Assembly: GCF_003063355.1 (NCBI RefSeq)
Contig: NZ_NESH01000001.1
Location: forward strand, 1-64,000
DNA length: 64,000 nt
Direction: 5' to 3'
DNA from: Limnohabitans sp. Bal53
GTDB lineage: Bacteria > Pseudomonadota > Gammaproteobacteria > Burkholderiales > Burkholderiaceae_C
Shown: positions 38,743 to 50,700 of the stretch, in pieces
Layout of the letters: every line of letters begins with the position of its first letter
Numbering within the stretch: position 1 is the stretch's first letter
The notes under the pieces: generated by a model
Databases searched by the model: none
What the model was told of the DNA's origin: nothing
The model's input: the letters and a program-made list of their open reading frames with translations, nothing else
Position numbers and translations under genes: made by a program

Positions 38743-41700
38743 TTAAATATTCGCCATCACATCAAAGTTGGAATCCACCAAATCAGTTAAACGCACACCC
38801 GTCAGGGTCACACTGTTGCCCTGACCCAGATCAAAGTAAACATCGTTTCCTCTTTGCGCGCCCAATGAGATCAGCTCAGCCACGCTATTGACCCCTGTTC
38901 CATTTAGTCCATCGCTGTCATTGGGACCCAAGTTCAAAGCCATGACGTCGCCTTGTGATCCGGCCTGGAAGTCTGCGACTGCATCGTTGCCATTGCCGTC
39001 TTGGAACACAAAGTAGTCAGCACCAGCCCCCCCGTTTAGCACCTCGTTGTCACCGCTTGCTTTGAACAAGTCTGCGAATGCCGTTCCGATGGTGTTGATC
39101 AAAGACTCAATACCGGTGGTGCCCCAAGTAGACGTCTCAAACTGAATAGGACTCAAATCCAAGACACCGTCGCCAAACACAATTTGTTCGATACCACGCA
39201 ACTCATCTTGATTCTCTAACCCTTGGAACACACGGATCCAGCGGTCAACCGTCACTTCACTCAAGGTTGTTGGTTGCGTATCCGGATTGGCTGCGCTCAC
39301 CGTCAATGGCGCACCAGCGGCAGGCGAAGCGCCCAAGGACTGGTTCAGTTGCAGGGTTTGACCTGAAATACCCGTGATCTTGTAGGGACCATAGGCGACA
39401 GGGTCGTTGTCACCACTCCCCGCCACGGTGTAAGACACCGACATCCCAAGCAGCAAATTGGACGCGTCCGCGACCAACAGCGAAGACCCAGATTGATTGG
39501 CACCTTCCACCGCGAACGATCCACTGACAGCTTGAGAGCCATTGGCCACGCTGGGGTTGACTGCGAAAATCATGTCCTCGCCTTGCAGCACCACCTCTAC
39601 CGCACTCCCCGTCAAGACCTCCGTTTGCGCGGTAAAAACCGTGTCACTGCTGGCCACCGCCGATTGGATTTGCTCGGCAAAGGCCGACACTGTAGCCGCC
39701 AAGTCTGTGGAAGTCGCTTTGTAAAAGACCGTTTTTCCAGCCAGATTGACCGACAAGATGTCACCCACCTCGACAGCCCCAGAAATCGTGAAGCGACTTT
39801 CTTGAAGCGTCGTGACGCTGTAGTCCTCCTGAAGTCCAGCGTACTTGACGCGATCAACAAACGAATTACCCGCCGCATCCAGTCCGATATTTGGACCGCC
39901 GTCGATCACGTTGTTGCCAGCGCCGGGCTTGAACTCATCACCCAAGTCACCGCCGGTCAAGGTGTCATTGCCCAAGCCGCCGTCAATGTAGTTAATCAAC
40001 CCAGCCTGGCCGGTGATGGAGTCTCCTCCATCCGTACCGTTGCTGAATCGCGTATCCACCTTGCGATTGCCGTCACTGTCGATATCCAAACTGGTAACGG
40101 TGGCCGTCTGACCCTGAGCGAGCACTTGGTAGACGCGATCTGCAAATACCAACTCCTCGACGCTCACCAGGGTATCCAGACCATCCACCCCATCCGAGCC
40201 ATGCGTCACCGTGAATACGCCCCCCTCCTCAACAGGCTGTGTCACTACGTATTCAGCATAGTCACCACTGTAACGAGCTCGGTCTCGGCCCTCACCGCCT
40301 GTGATGCTGTCGGCACCAGCGCCGCCTTCGAACACGTCGTTGAGGGCGGAACCTGAGAGCGTGTCGTCACCGAAACCACCCATCATGCGATAGGCGATAC
40401 CTGCTAAACCTTCAAGTGGCACCAGGTTATCGCCAGCACCAGCCAAGTCCAAGCCACGCATTTCAATTTGGTCCACATCACCATCGCCATTGACATCGTT
40501 GCTGCTGACCTCAACCTTCAAACTCACAAAGCGGTCCGCGAACTGAATACCCTCAATGTTGACCAAGGCGTCCAGCCCCTCGTCACCGTTGACCGTGGCG
40601 TTATCCTCAACCGTGAACCCACCCGACTCCGTCGGAATGATGACGTAGTCGGCCATATTGCCGTCGTATTGGGCCACGTCAATGAGCACGCGGCCGCTGG
40701 CGTCCAGACCATCAGCACCACCATCGAGCGTATCGTCGCCGGCACCGCCTCGCAACACGTCACCACCGTCAGCACCGAACAAGGTATCGTCACCTTTGGC
40801 GCCATCCAAACGGTCATTGGTCGTGCTTCCAGACAGCGAATCGTTGCCATCTGTGCCCAAAACTTCAGCGTTGTCTGGCGTGCCATCACCATCCAGATCC
40901 AGCACGTTGCGGCTGGCCTTGAGCATCACAAAACGATCCCAAAAAGCGATGGCTTCAATGCCCTTGAGCAGATCCACCCCCAAGCCGCCCTCATCGGCGC
41001 TCAAGGAGTCGGTAACTTGCACCCAGACGCCTTCTGTGTTGGGATTGTCATCCAACCAGGTAACTCCCTCGTCATCGCTATACTGCAATGTGTAGCGCGT
41101 CTCAGAGCCTTCGTAATGAGCGACATCAAAACCGGGGTTACCCCACTCATCTACACCATTGGCTCCACCGTCAATCGTGTCGTCGCCCGAACCACCTTGC
41201 AAGTCGTCAGGCCCAGCACCGCCGATTAAAATATCATCCCCGTCAGCACCGTCTATCCAATGGCGCGCGCCCTGCAAGTCCTGCGCGGAGAGCATTGCCA
41301 CGTCAATGTTGTCTGACAGCATGGAGCCCGTGATGTTGACGCTCAAAACCTTTTTGGTCTGCGGGTCTTGGTTCACCCAAGTCTCGACGCCCAAACGCAC
41401 ATAACGATCACTGAATGACAGTGCCTCCACGTTCCACAACGTATCCGTGCCGTCGCCATCGGAGTCTGAGTCCTGTACGGTGATCGAGCCATCGACGTTG
41501 GCCGTGATCACATAGCGATCAAATTCACCGTCGTATTGCACCTGATCCATGCGGACATTGCCCCACTCATCACGCTCACCATTGGCGCCACCGTCAATCC
41601 AGTCATTGCCTTGACCACCGCTGATCCAGTCACCACCAGCTCCGCCATCAATGGTGTCATCGCCATCGTTGCCACGCAAGTTGTCATCGCCACTGTAGTC

Positions 41701-44700
41701 GTAGACTGGGCTTGCAACGTCGGGGTTGTAGCCGATGCGGTCCCCAATGGAGGTGCCGTCTACGCCGGCACCCACAATGGGCCGCTCTTCCCAGGGGACT
41801 TCGTCATACTCGGAGCGCCAGTCGCGGTTGTACCAAACCTGCATCTCCAAAGGCAGCCAACGATCGCTGAAGGCCAAGGCCTCCACGTTGACCAGCGCGT
41901 CAACACCGGAGCCCTCAAATGCCGCAGGCAGTCTGTCCGCGATCAACCAGCCTTGAACGGTACTTGCGCCTTCGGGCGCATAGATAATCATGTTCGCTAC
42001 GGCAGCGTTCAAGTCCTCCAAGACCAGCGTCGTGAGCTTGCCGGCCACAGCCGAAATGGTCACACCTTCGATCGTGATGTCTGGAACACTGGTGCTGAGA
42101 GCGACTGCGTTGCCTTCTGCGTCAAAACTCAAGGACACATCGATCAAGTTGTAACGGTCGATACGGCCTTCAAAGCGAACCTCATCACGCATCTGCCCGC
42201 CCCAAGGGTCTGAGCCGATGTTGGCGCCACCATCCACATAGTCGTTGCCTGCACCGGTGCGTATGGACTCACCGCCATCGCCACCGATGTAAACGTCGTC
42301 ACCGCCACGCAAATCAATATCAATGCGCGTTTGCGTCAGTTGCGTCACTTCGCGTTTGGCAAGCGTTGCCACCTCTGCGAGAGTCAAGCTGTCGTTGCCA
42401 CTGGTACCCTGGACGTTGGCCCAATCCACCAAGCCATCCTGGTTCCAGTCACTGCTGTCAACCCTCGCCTCTAGCTCCAACGGGCCGTCTCTGAACTGAA
42501 TTTGCTCTGCGTTGAAGACAATGTCTGTGCCCTCTCCGCCCATGTCTTCGTCCAAATGGTCGGCGACGACCCAAGCTTGAGCGTGCGTGCCATCAAACCA
42601 ATCGAACTTGCTGTGCGCCTTGGTGATTTGACTGACCAAGGTGGCGTTGAGGTTGCTCCCCGTGAAGCTGATTACACCGTCGGTGATGGCCGCAATCGCC
42701 ACACCGCCGAGGTGTAAAGCCCCCGAGGTGCTGTCACCAGTCGCCGTCAATTTTTGAACGTCGTACTGGCTGGCGTTGCCTTGGAAACGCACAGTGTCTT
42801 GATCGCTCCACGATTCACCGGAAGAGCCATTCGCACCACCGTCGATGAGGTCATTGCCTGCACCACCTTCGATTTCGTCGCCGTTGCCATTGCCACGCAA
42901 GACGTCATCACCTGCGCCGCCACGGATGAAGTCGCGGTCATCAAGCTCCTCACCGTCGACCAACGTGGTTCCTCCAGAGATTTCATCGGCAAAAACGGTG
43001 CCCTCTTGGTTCACGTTGCTGAAGCCGCGCCAATCTTCCCAGGTCCACTTCTGAACAGCGATGTCGACCCAGCGATCGTTGAATGCCAAGCTCTCAACGC
43101 CTCGCAAAACGTCGACACCCAACGAAGCGGGGTCATCTGCAGGCAGCAAATCAGACACCCGCAACCACAATTGCCCATCTTGCTCAAAGGACTCGATTTC
43201 AAAGCGGTCCATGGGCGCGTTGTAGCGAGCGACGTCTTTGCGCACCCACCCCCATTGATCGGGGTCGCTGTCAGCGCCACCCATCAAAGTGTCGTTGCCT
43301 GCGCCCCCCTCGAACTCGTCGCCGCCTTTGCCGCCATTCAACGCATCGTCGCCTGCCCCACCAGACATCCAGTCGTTATTCGGAGTGCCTTTGAGGGCAT
43401 CGGAGAAGTCCGTCCCGCGGACATGCATGGACATGGGCCGAGTCTGGCCCTCCTCGACGGAGACAGACCAGTCCTCGTAGTAGTTGACCTCAGGTTTGAT
43501 TGATATCGAGGTGTCACCGCCCGAGTTGGCGCTGGCTGCGAACTCCACACGCTCCACATTCACGAGCAAATCTGAGCCCGTCCCACCCGCATTGGCAGGC
43601 AACAAATCCGTGATACGCAGGCCAAAAACCTCGGACCCCGTGGCATCAGCAGCATCTACGACAAGGTAATTTTGCGCAACATCCACCAAAACGCCTTCGA
43701 TTTGATAGCGAATTTTGGCGCCTTCGTAACGCACGATATCCAGCTTATCCCACTCATAGCCCGGCAAATCGGGAGATTCGACACCCCCGTCGATCGTGTC
43801 GTCGCCGCCACGCCCATCGAACTGGTCACCACCGTTGGTACCCAGAATCAAGTCTGACAAAAATGAGCCGGTGTAGTTGTGACGCACCACATCGATCTGC
43901 TCTTGTGTCTCGGGGTCCATATAGAAGTTGGTCCAGGAGTCATCGCGAACAGACAGGTTGATCTCGCCATCACTGAAGCGAATGCGCTCGACGCCTTGCA
44001 ACACATCGGCTCCAAATCCGACTGAGGTGGAGACAAGGCTGAAATCCACTTCGCCATCGCTCATACCCAGCGCCTCAGGCCTCAAGTGACCCGAAACTGT
44101 GTCGAAACTCGCTTCGGAGAGGTTCTTGACTGAAGCCAGATCCACCACCAAGGTGCTGCCATTGATCCACGCCTGGATATCAAAGCGCGCCTTCGCACCC
44201 TCATACCAAGCGACGTCACCCGCATTCCAATCCCAGCTATCGGAGCCGTGCGCACCACCAATCAAGGTGTCATTGCCCCGGCCACCCTCTAAAGTGTCAT
44301 TGCCCAAGCCTGCCTGGAGCTCATCGTTGCCGCCCCAGCCCCGCAGCCAATCTGCAGGCCCACCGGATTCACCGCTGCGGTCTGCCCCCACCAAGGTATC
44401 ACCCGCCATCGTGCCATCGGTGCTCATGACCCCGTTGAGCCATTCCGAATCAATCGCCTTTGCGGTTTTCACACCAAAGTCACCCGCTGCAAACGCGACG
44501 TTGATGGCCACCATACCGTCGGTTTGATCCGTTTGGCTCACGCCGTCGGGCAAGGTGACGCCTTGAAGTTTGTCAATCGAGACAACGCCCACCATGAGGG
44601 TTGTCGGCGCCAAAAACAGGCTGCCGTCTTCGAAGCTCAAGGTCTCCACGTTCGTCAAACGATCAACACCATCACCCCCGTAACTGGATGCCAAGCTGTC

Positions 44701-47700
44701 CGTCACTTGGACATACATCGTGGTGGGGTCATAGGCGGTGTAGCCCGAGCCCGGCTCCGCCACCAAAGACTGTCGGTAAACACCGCTGCCCAACTGACTG
44801 GTGCCTGCTTGTACCTCACCCAACTGGAATGTGGCCAGTAGTGCGTCGTCGCCGCTGGCACGCACTTGCACGGTGTAGCGCGCAACGCTCTCGTCGTACT
44901 TGACAGTATCCCAGCCCGCACCGCCATCGATGGTGTCGTGACCAGCCCCTTCTGACACTTGGTCGTTTCCTGCGCCCAAGTCGATCGCATCGTCACCTGC
45001 ACCGCCCTTGACGTAGTCATCACCCGCCCCCGCGGCAATGGTGTCGTCACCTGATTGACCATCGATCCAATCGTTACCCGCCTTGCCAGTGATGTTGTCC
45101 CAAAAATCTGAACCATTGAAGTTCAACTGGCCTGTATCTTTGTTCTCCTCAATCTTAGGCATCAACTGCAAATCGCCACTGGTGAACTGAAGCCTCTCAA
45201 TGTTCAACACAATATCGGTGCCCAAGCCCCCAAGTGCACCGGGAATCAAGTGCTCTACAAGGTAGTAGATTTGCGCATCCACACCGGTCACCGTGCTGTC
45301 ATCCACCATTTTGGTGATGGCAAACTGAGCACGGTCAGCACTGAAGCGCGCGACGTCGTAGGTACTCCAGGTGTCCCAAGGCGTATCAGGGTTGACGTCC
45401 GGATTGCCTCCACCATCCAAGGTATCGTTTCCGGCCCCACCCACCAACTCGTCTCTCAAGCCACCACCGACCAGGTAGTCATCTCCAGCCTGTCCATCTA
45501 GCCAGTTCTGGGCATTACCCCCCCCCTGGATTAAGTCACCAAATCGAGACCCCCAAGCATTGCGTTGTGTCACCTGAACTTCGATGTTTTGTTGGGCTGC
45601 GTTGTCCCAAATCCAGTTGCTTTGGGAGTACTCGGAGTAGTTTGCGCCCAAGCGCTCCCAGGCATCTGAGAAACTCAAAGCCTCGATGTCCCGCAGTACG
45701 TCGCGCCCCTCACCGCCCATTGCCGCCGTGTAGCGGTCATCAACTACCACAAAACCGTCGGGATCGTAGAAGGACGACTTCACATAAGCGCCATGGGTAG
45801 CCAATCGACCCGTGTCATCGAAGCGCGGGCCCGCATCCTGATCTGAAGCTTCTCGGTAGAAGCTGACAACCGCTCGTGCAATCGAATAGGAGAACTCAGC
45901 GGTGTCATAGGTCTCGCCCAAGCCTGCCGCCAAGTTCTCAGGGGATGAAGCGTTGCTACCGCCGTCCAACACGTCGTCCCCCTTGCCCCCGCGCAAGCGA
46001 TCCGCTCCTGCACCGCCCATCAGCGTGTCATTGCCATCATTGCCTTGCAACTGGTCTTGATTGGACTGCCAAGGCTGGTCAGGGTTGTAAAGCGCCCCGC
46101 CCTCCTCGTATTGGCTGGCGTCAATCAAGTCACCTTGAATGCCACCGTCAAACCCATTCGTGCCGACCCAACCACCGGCACCACCCATGGGGTCTGCTTT
46201 CCAGGGATTGACACGCACGCCCAATTCAACCGCCTCGTCTGAGAACTGAAGGCGCTCCACATTGACCAAGGTGTTGACACCTTGGCCACCCGCCTCTGCA
46301 GGCAGCCGGTCGGTCACCACCACCAGTGTGCTGGGTCGTGACTCTGGATTGGTGTAGTGTTCGTCAATGAGCGCTTTGCTGGCACTGTCGGCGGCCAAGT
46401 CTGAGTACTTCAGGGTCTCGACGACGTAACGTTTGCGAGCACCAGAGAACGTCACCATGTCTTGGTCTTGCCAACTGTCACCGGTCTGACCGTCTGCTCC
46501 ACCATCGTAAAAGTCGTTACCGGCCGCGTCCTGAATTTGATCACCGCCGTCACCCGTGAAGATGACATCGTCGCCAGAACCCGTGTTCACCCAGTCGCGG
46601 CTCGCGGTCAGCCTCAGCGGCTGAATCCCCAAAGGCTCAGAACTGGGTTGATTTTGTCCATCCAGAGCAAACAACTGAGCACTCAAATCACCAAAATGAA
46701 TATCCCTGAGGAGATACTCACCCGTCAACTTCCCATCCACGACGGTCAGGGTAATTGAGATTTCCTCCTGCTGCCTCGTATTTGGGTTGTACCGGGTGGT
46801 TGGTGTGATCGTCGGCGCGCCATTCGGCATGTAATAAAACACTTGGACAAGCTTGACCAAGTATTGCGCCCCTTCTACAAGGGTGACGCCTGGCCACGCG
46901 AAGCTAGCCACGGCTAGCTCGCCACCGACGAGCGCTACGCCATCGGCACCTTGGCTGAGTGCCATCAACTCAGCGGTATTTATCACGTCGCCGAAGCTGG
47001 TGCCTTCGATGTTGTTTTGAGTCCCGCCGCCTGCGTTCACACTCACATTCAGGCGCAATCCACCGTCCGAAAAATTCAAAGACTCGACATGGGTGATGCG
47101 GTCTGTCCCCAAGCCACCGAATTCCAACGGCAGCTTATCCACCACGGTGTAAACAGACTCACCATCCTGGACTTGGCGCGTGATGGTGAAGCGAGTAGAG
47201 GCCGCGTCGTAACTGACCCAATCATTGCCAGTACCGCCGTCAATGGTGTCGTTACCTTCACCCACAACAATTGCATCGTCTCCGCCACCGGTGTTGATGT
47301 AGTCATCTCCAGCGCCATCGCGCACGGTGTCGCGCCAAACCAAATTGAGAGTAAGCTCCAAGGCGGAAACGTTGATGGAGTCATCCCACTCGGTGCCTTC
47401 CCAGTTGTAGTCCATCAGAGATTTTGTATTGGTGGACCCATCCCACGAGTAGTTGGCCCGCCCCACCACCGCCAAATTCACCTCCATGTCCGCGAAACGC
47501 AGGACTTCGACGTCGATCAACACGTCCTCGCCATCCCCGCCTGCCTTGCTGTCTGTCACGGTGAAACTGTTGTCGGTATTGCGCTCAATGGCGTAACGCT
47601 CAAATTTGCCCGAATACTCAGCCACATCGACACCATCTCGCCCATTGGGTGTCCACATGTTCCTGTCTTCGGCTGCCGCGTCGGTGTTCGCTCCACCATT

Positions 47701-50700
47701 CAGTGTGTCGTTGCCTTTGTTGCCACGCAGGGTGTCGCCCCCTGCTCCGCCATAAAGTTGGTCGTTGCCATGCCCGCCATTCAGTCGATCTGAACCCACG
47801 AACGCTGACGCCAATCCACCATCGCCTGGCACAGCGCCCAAGGTTTCACCAAAATTATTGCCATCGATGTTGACGCCGCGAACAATCTCGGATGAACCGC
47901 CGTCGGTTGTAATCGTCCAGAGTTTGTCAACCCACACCTGAGGGCTCAGCCGCACCTCTTTGTCACTGAACTGCAAAGCATCGATGTTGAACACCACATC
48001 AACCCCATCTTGGGCATCTGTGCGCGTATCTGCGACGGTGAAGTAAACGGCCCCCTCTTGTCCGGTGACCGAACCATCGTCGTCTAGCGACTTGGTGATG
48101 TCATAAAACTTGGCTTTGGTACTGTACTGAACTCGGTTCTCGAGCTGCCATGGGTCCATGACACCAGTCAAACGCTCCACGTAGCTCTGGTCACCGCCAT
48201 CGATGGTGTCATTCCCCGCCCCCCCCACAATTTGGTCGCCGCCAGCCCCCCCGTTCACCAAGTCATTGCCTTGGCCTGCTTCAATCCAATCGCGCTCATA
48301 CTTGGTACTTGCTGAATGAAGCGCGTCAGCATCGATGACATCGTCGTAGTCTGTACCCTGAATGTTGTTTGATTCCCATTCGTTTCGTGCTTCATAGTTC
48401 AGCGACGGCGCCAAGTTAATGAATGCATCACTGAACGATATCTGCTCAATACCTCGCAACACATCCACCTCACCGCTGACGTTATTGGTCAACAGCGTAT
48501 CCAGCCCTTGGCGCGACAGAGTCCACTGAGATTGGCTATCTGGCCAATAGCCCGCCAGATCACGACTTCCAACGCCACCATCCAATGTGTCGTTCCCAGC
48601 GCCGCCTTGCAAGGTGTCATCGCCGGCTCCGCCATTAATCTCATCATCGCCGTCGCCACCGCGCAATTCGTCATTGCCGCCCGCGCCATCGACCGTGTCG
48701 TTGCCTGTCGAGCCGTCATACCAATTAGCTTCACCGTCCCCGCTCCAGCTGTCATTTCCAGAGCGGTCCAGAAACAGCACATCACCAACGTCCCACAGCA
48801 CACTGCCATCACGAGGCACGCGCCAAGCAAACTTTTGATCGCCAGAGACCCCCGTCAACAGACCGTCTGGAAAGACCGCCACCAGCAGGTAAGGTTGGTA
48901 ATCCCCGGGCAACGAAGATGTATCGATCGTGAAACTCACCGAATGGTGGTCAACCGACAGGTTCAGCTTTGCCGCATCCACATAAATCGTGTGCGCATCG
49001 GGATACATCACCAACTTGAGACGCCCGCTCTCAGCGACTCCCGTGACTTGCTCTGGTAATGCCACCTGAGCATGCACTAAGCCATCCACCCCCTCAAACA
49101 AAGCGGACTCCCCATCGGCAAAGTTTTGCCCGCCTGTAGTCCCAGTCGCCCCTCGATACAAGCCCACAATCTGGCCGCTGGTATCGGCGGCATAAGCCAC
49201 CACTTTGACGTCAACAGGTACGTTGTCGTCGCCCAGCACCTGCAGCACCACTGTACCGTTCTCCACCCGCAACGGCCCTTGCGCGGGCTGTCCAGACGCC
49301 TCCGTCTTGCTCGTGGCCCAGTAGCTCGGAACCGCATCCCCCGTGCTCGAGAACATGTGCAAGGGGCCCGCACCAGTCAACGTGCGATCAATCGAGCCGA
49401 TGTAAGTCCAATCCTGGGGAACAGCCACATCGTCAGTCGACATATATTGGAAGTCACCGTATGGGTTGGATGTATCAATAGGCGCAGGCTCTGCGACATT
49501 GATCATCAATGCTTGGCTCGCTACCGATCCTGTGGCGGCCACCTTATATAGGCCCACGATCTCTCCGTTGTCCAAGGCCACCGCGACTCGCGCCACGTCC
49601 ATGGTCTCACCGCTTGCTGTAGTCACTTGAAGCACCATGTCTGTGCCATCGATACGCAAAGGTCCCTGTGCGGGCAAGCCATTGGCCTCGGTGACACTCG
49701 TCGCCCAATAACTGGGCACCGTGTCATTGGTGCTCGAAAACATATGTATAGGAGCAGCACCAGCGGCAGCGCGAGCACCAGACAATGTCGATGCGATGTA
49801 CGTCAATCCACTGGGAACAGTCACATCCGAATAGTCTTGGGTTTGGAAGTCGCCGTACAGGCTCGCATCAGCCACCAAAGCGGGATCCGGCGCCGGACCA
49901 TCGACATTGATCATCAATGCTTGGCTCGCTACCGATCCTGTGGCGGCCACCTTATATAGGCCCACGATCTCTCCGTTGTCCAAGGCCACCGCGACTCGCG
50001 CCACGTCCATGGTCTCACCGCTTGCTGTAGTCACTTGAAGCACCATGTCTTTGCCATCGATACGCAAAGGTCCCTGTGCGGGCAAGCCATTGGCCTCGGT
50101 GACACTCGTCGCCCAATAACTGGGCACCGTGTCATTGGTGCTCGAAAACATATGTATAGGAGCAGCACCAGCGGCAGCGCGAGCACCAGACAATGCCGAT
50201 GCGATGTACGTCAATCCATTGGGAACAGTCACATCCGAATAATCTTGGATTTGAAAGTCGCTGTACATGCTCGCATCAGCCACCAAAGCGGGGTCCGGAG
50301 CGGGACCATCGACATTGATCTGAATCGGTGGTGCATTGCCGTCCATCACTGGATACAAGCCGACCAGCTGGCCGGAAGCATTGGACTCATAAGGCACAGT
50401 CACCACATCAATAAGGGCGCCGGTCTGATCGACCGCCTGCAAAATCAGACCCTGCGGCGAAACCTTGAGCGGCCCCTGGCCGACCTCCCCAGCCGATCTC
50501 GGCGCATTGGTTGCCCAAAAACTCGGCGTCAAATCCGCAGCGTCGGAGAACAAATGCAGCGGCACGGTTCCTAAAATTGACCCTTCAGTCCAAACAACGG
50601 ATGCGATATAGACCCATCCCTCAGGCACCGTGACGTCCGAGTTGCCTAAATCTTGAAACTCGCTGTAGCCGCCACCACCATTGACCGCTGAACCCTGAGC

